A DNA stretch of 21,261 nucleotides from NCBI GenBank assembly GCA_000277445.1, contig AJWJ01000416.1, forward strand, positions 1 to 21,261, written 5' to 3'. Origin of the DNA: Polysphondylium violaceum (Eukaryota; Evosea; Eumycetozoa; Dictyosteliales; Dictyosteliaceae). Position 1 is the first letter of the stretch. Each line of letters opens with the position of its first letter. A model generated the notes under the pieces. It saw nothing but the letters and a program-made list of their open reading frames with translations, ran no database searches and had not been told where the DNA came from. Below, one piece after another: positions 18,515 to 21,261 of this stretch. The translations under genes and the position numbers were made by a program.

Positions 18515-19946
18515 TTAAGCAGAAGTTCTTTTGATCAACGATTTATTATTAAATCTGTTTAAAGAAAAGTCGCTAATATCAAATGGGGTTGGTACATCTC
18601 TAGCCATGCAACTTACCAATTTACCAATAGCAGGTGCAAATTTGAAACCATGACCTGAACATGCACTTGTGATAATGATGTTGCTGTGTTTTGGATGTCT
18701 GTCAACAATGAAGTGATAGTCTGGTGTATTTGTATAATGACAATGTAACGAACTAGATTCTTTTTCATTATTGAGTCCTGGATTATATTTGCCAATGTAT
18801 TCTTTGATTTGATCCAACTTTTCCTTTGGATATGGTTTTCGGTCGCCTGGCATACCCATTTTATCCAAAGCGGTGCCAGAGTGATGATATCCACACTTCA
18901 CACCTTTGATGTCAATCTCTGGTAATGAGTAGAATGCATTATCTGCATCTCTGTAATAAATGGCCACTGGATTGGAATATTGAGAATAGTCTATTGATTT
19001 TGGTGTATCTGGACGTGGTTCCCAATAAAATACATTTTCTTGACTGACCTCAATTCTGAGGGTAAGGTTTAATTGAGATCTATACAAGAGCTCATTGGTC
19101 CAGCCACCGGCAGCAAACACAACCTTACGGCCTTTGTAGACAGTTTGGTCATCACACAACACAGTGATCAAATCTTTGGACTCGACTTTAATTCTATCAA
19201 CTTTTTTATTTTGCTCAACAGTGGCTCCAAATTGTTTGCAAAGTAACCAAAGAGATTTGACTGCTTTGGATGCATACAATACACCGCCCTCAGCTTGATA
19301 AACAATGACGTCGGTTGGAGAGAATTTAAATTGAGGGAATTTCTTTTCAGCCTCCTCTTTGTTGAGCAATTCATAGGGAATATTGTGTTTTTTGTAATTT
19401 TGAATCAAGTCAACAATTGGCTCCAAGTGACCTGGGCCAAAATCAATGCCGCCGGTCATTTGATAGAGCTTGGTGTTGGATTCCTTTTCAATGTCCTTCC
19501 ACATTGGGTACACAATTTTAGCCAACTCTATATATATATCCTCTGGGTATGAAAATCTAATGATTCTTCCATCACCTAGTTAGGAGTGAGTGTCGATGTT
19601 AGTGTTACCCCACTACTATTGATTGAGTATATGTGCTTTTTCCTTTTTTGATTTCAAGTAATAAATCATGGGGTGGGGGTAGGAAAAGGGTGGTGGGTGG
19701 TTGATGAATAAACACACTTCACTTACCATGTGAAGATCCATTATCGTGAGCCATATGATATTGATCTAAAAGTAAAACATTTCCCCCATCTTTGGATAAT
19801 TGGTATGCACAAGAGGCACCAATCACTCCTCCACCAATTACAATTGTAGAGTAGATTATATTTTTAGTCACTGTTTGTGGTGGCGCTTGTAAGTGAGGTG
19901 AAATTGTTTGAATTCTTCGTAGATAGGCTGGCTGTTGAGTTGACAT
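18515..19946 (-). CDS. Sarcosine/L-pipecolate oxidase (PIPOX-like), FAD enzyme with N-terminal PTS2
   Basis: Exons are 19727-19946 and 18515-19575 on the minus strand. The 151-bp phase-1 intron (GTAAGT...AACTAG) restores SSHGDGRIIRFSYPED, a conserved block of the family; the product is 426 residues. The dinucleotide-binding motif IVIGGGVIGAS lies at about 35-45. The flavin-linking motif HCHYTNTPD contains Cys352, the position that bonds FAD covalently in monomeric sarcosine oxidase and PIPOX. RHPKHSNI and SGHGFKFAP (from 380) complete the match. The reaction is oxidation of secondary amino acids such as sarcosine, pipecolate or proline, yielding hydrogen peroxide, which fits a peroxisomal site. 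Animal PIPOX carries a C-terminal PTS1, but this protein ends KRTSA. Its extended N terminus has RIQTISPHL (11-19), which fits the PTS2 pattern R-[LVI]-x5-[HQ]-[LA]. Substrate preference cannot be read from the sequence. It is tail to tail with the Nudix gene. Confidence 0.92.
19670..19697 (+). other. G-run cluster (possible G-quadruplex) inside the oxidase intron
   Basis: On the plus strand, G runs of 4, 5, 3 and 3 bases (19670-19673, 19675-19679, 19688-19690, 19695-19697) are separated by loops of 1, 8 and 4 bases. The spacing could form a G-quadruplex in DNA. The oxidase is transcribed from the minus strand, so its pre-mRNA carries C runs and an RNA quadruplex would not form there. The G/T-rich plus strand also resembles the G-box type of sequence bound by Dictyostelium GBF. 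Confidence 0.4.
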
Positions 19947-20551
19947 TGTGTGCGTGTGGGGAGGTGAGTATAAGTATGAGGATGCGTGTTGGACAATTTT
20001 CTATTTTTTAAATTTTGAGAAAAAAAAAAAGAAAATCTAAAATGTATTTTTATAATCATATGTTTTTCCCAGAGAACCACCCCCAATTTATCACTTAATC
20101 CACCAAAATTTATACTTTAAAGTGGGGAAACATTAAACACACTAAACTAAACGCCACCACACAGTGTTTAGTTTGTGTGGGGTAGGTGTTTAGTTTTATT
20201 TAAAAAGGGAAAAGTTGATCTCTACAAATTTACAATTAGGTATTGTTTTAAACACACCCTTCAAGCACATATACACATCATATTAATATATTTATTTAAT
20301 TAACACTCACACACATAAAGTCAGTTTTAAAACATATATTAGCTATATATATTTTTCTCGATTTTTTGATTTTTTAAAAAAAATTGACAAAAAAAAAAAA
20401 AAAAAAGCAAGTGAGGACATATATGCAAAAAAAACGTATATTCCTTTATTATTGAAATATATATATTTCTTACAAATTTATGTTCAAGTTTAATTAAATT
20501 ACTTTATCCTCTTTTTCCTATATATAAATATATTTTTACACAAAATACAAA
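19947..20551. promoter_or_regulatory. Divergent intergenic region between the oxidase and the small basic protein gene
   Basis: No gene is visible. The region must hold the promoters of both the minus-strand oxidase and the plus-strand gene at 20552. It contains a long imperfect hairpin at 20138-20179, a repeat of GTGTTTAGTTT (20164-20174 and 20186-20196), and the G/T-rich string TGTGTGGGGTAGGTG (about 20175-20188). That string resembles the G/T-rich elements that the Dictyostelium G-box factor is known to bind in developmental promoters. A/T homopolymers (about 20371-20405) and TATA-like sequence (about 20458-20530) lie closer to the plus-strand start. Confidence 0.45.
20138..20179. repeat. 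Long imperfect inverted repeat (hairpin)
   Basis: The arm CACACTAAACTAAAC (20138-20152) pairs with GTTTAGTTTGTGTG (20166-20179) over 14 bp with a single bulged T, around a 13-base loop. A further partial copy of the right arm, GTGTTTAGTTT, lies at 20186-20196. It is in the shared promoter region of two divergent genes, so a regulatory site is more likely than a transcribed RNA. Confidence 0.7.
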
Positions 20552-20830
20552 ATGTCAAAATCACCATTAGATAAGGAACATCCTTTAAAGTAAGATCGAT
20601 CGCCACTTCATAGGACTTTGGGGATTTATAAATTATCATATGTATAAATATTAATGACGACAATATTATACATATGTAGCCATAATAGACCAGTGGACTT
20701 TGAACAAGCTCCACCAACCAAACAAGAACAAAGGGAAGCCTATAAATTATTAAAAAACAAGAAACCAAAAGATAAAAAAAAGACTTATCAATCCAAAGCC
20801 TCAGTTGAAGATAGATGGGGATATGCTTAA
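20552..20830 (+). CDS. 62-residue basic protein of unknown function (two exons)
   Basis: Exons are 20552-20589 and 20680-20830. The 90-bp phase-2 intron (GTAAGATC...ATATGTAG) rejoins as an Asn codon. Without splicing, the frame stops at codon 14. The protein begins [12 protein letters not shown] and continues [20 protein letters not shown], then a lysine-rich stretch ([15 protein letters not shown]) and [12 protein letters not shown] at the end. It has no signal peptide or membrane segment, is strongly basic in the middle, and is probably disordered or nucleic-acid-associated (inference). The compact, non-repetitive sequence with an aromatic C-terminal motif (DRWGYA) looks conserved rather than random. 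I do not recognise its family. The 12-codon first exon makes it easy to miss. Confidence 0.68.
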
Positions 20831-21261
20831 TTATTCCTACATAATATAATATGGTAAACATGGGATTCCCATGTCATAATTATCGCCACCTCATCATATA
20901 TTTAGCTCACATGGTATAATCAACAACAATTAAAACAACAATAACAACAAATAAGTCAATATTGTATAAAGGAAATACGAACAATCCTATCAACATTAAA
21001 TATCTTTTTTGCGTCAAGTCCTATTCACACTTTTAATTTCAGCCTCTCTTTTAACGACACATATCCTTATTTCCAATCTGTAATATTAGCTTAATAAAAT
21101 CACCTTTACTTACCACATCCTATATCAAACACTATGTTATCAATTTGAGTGAATAGTAAACATGATCATATGTCCTATGCATTATGAGTGAGTCCTCATC
21201 AAAATTATCTTTCCTAAAAGAACAAATGTGCGTCTTTTTTTAGTGAAATACGCTTTGTTTT
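20831..21261. other. Right-end non-coding stretch
   Basis: No gene is supported. Just after the preceding stop lies a hairpin, ACATGGG (20858-20864) with CCCATGT (20868-20874) and a three-base loop, in the probable 3' UTR. An AC/A-rich tract at about 20919-20955 looks like a 5' leader, but I find no convincing ORF after it. A GTAAGT donor-like sequence occurs on the minus strand near 21112. The next gene may start outside the window. Confidence 0.4.

Noticed and set aside
21132-21239. Minus-strand open frame of about 35 codons with an acceptor-like TTTTAG inside
   Set aside because: It looks partly protein-like, but there is no start, no supported splice partner within the window and no recognisable motif.
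1-21261. Search for tRNA, rRNA, spliceosomal RNA, transposon and virus-like signatures
   Set aside because: No tRNA B-box, known snRNA core, terminal repeats, reverse transcriptase, integrase, transposase or capsid-like frame was seen by eye on either strand.

Overview
The window looks like dictyostelid social-amoeba nuclear DNA, probably from one of the less AT-rich genera such as Cavenderia or Heterostelium (genus is inference). The evidence is very AT-rich spacers full of T and A runs, short introns (59-151 bp) with GTATGT/GTAAGT-type donors and TAG acceptors, AC-rich leaders just before ATGs, AATAAA signals at or just after stops, and long Gln, Asn, Thr, His and Ser/Asp tracts in proteins. 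Genes are individually transcribed; there is no operon logic. I see no tRNA, rRNA, CRISPR array, transposon or virus-like element.

Layout: (1) 379-1119 (+), a small secreted, probably GPI-anchored surface protein, two exons. (2) 1120-3907, a 2.8 kb spacer with CAT repeats, several strong hairpins and a 67-bp island of about 69% GC. (3) 3908-11952 (+), a 2,659-residue CHD chromatin remodeller of subfamily III (CHD6-9/Kismet; Dictyostelium ChdC type), one 65-bp intron, ending in what I read as five tandem ubiquitin/SUMO-like folds. (4) 12225-14210 (+), an F-box-like leucine-rich-repeat protein. (5) 14258-16222 (-), an eight-exon secreted or lysosomal S28 serine peptidase with its full catalytic triad. 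(6) 16608-16757 (-), a possible orphan 3' exon of an unrecognised gene. (7) 16912-17218 (+), a 74-residue single-pass membrane protein with a glycine zipper. (8) 17412-18452 (+), a NUDT19-type Nudix hydrolase ending in the peroxisomal signal SKL. (9) 18515-19946 (-), a sarcosine/pipecolate oxidase (PIPOX-like) that lacks a C-terminal peroxisomal signal but carries a textbook N-terminal PTS2. (10) 20552-20830 (+), a 62-residue basic protein of unknown function.

Functional links: the Nudix and PIPOX genes are tail to tail, 62 bp apart, and both appear to be peroxisomal, one by PTS1 and the other by PTS2. The remaining genes show no obvious shared pathway. The strongest leads are the C-terminal ubiquitin-like array on the CHD protein, the apparent PTS1-to-PTS2 change in the oxidase, and the structured GC-rich island upstream of the CHD gene. 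Exon joins were worked out by hand from splice sites, reading-frame phase and family similarity; no database search or folding program was run.
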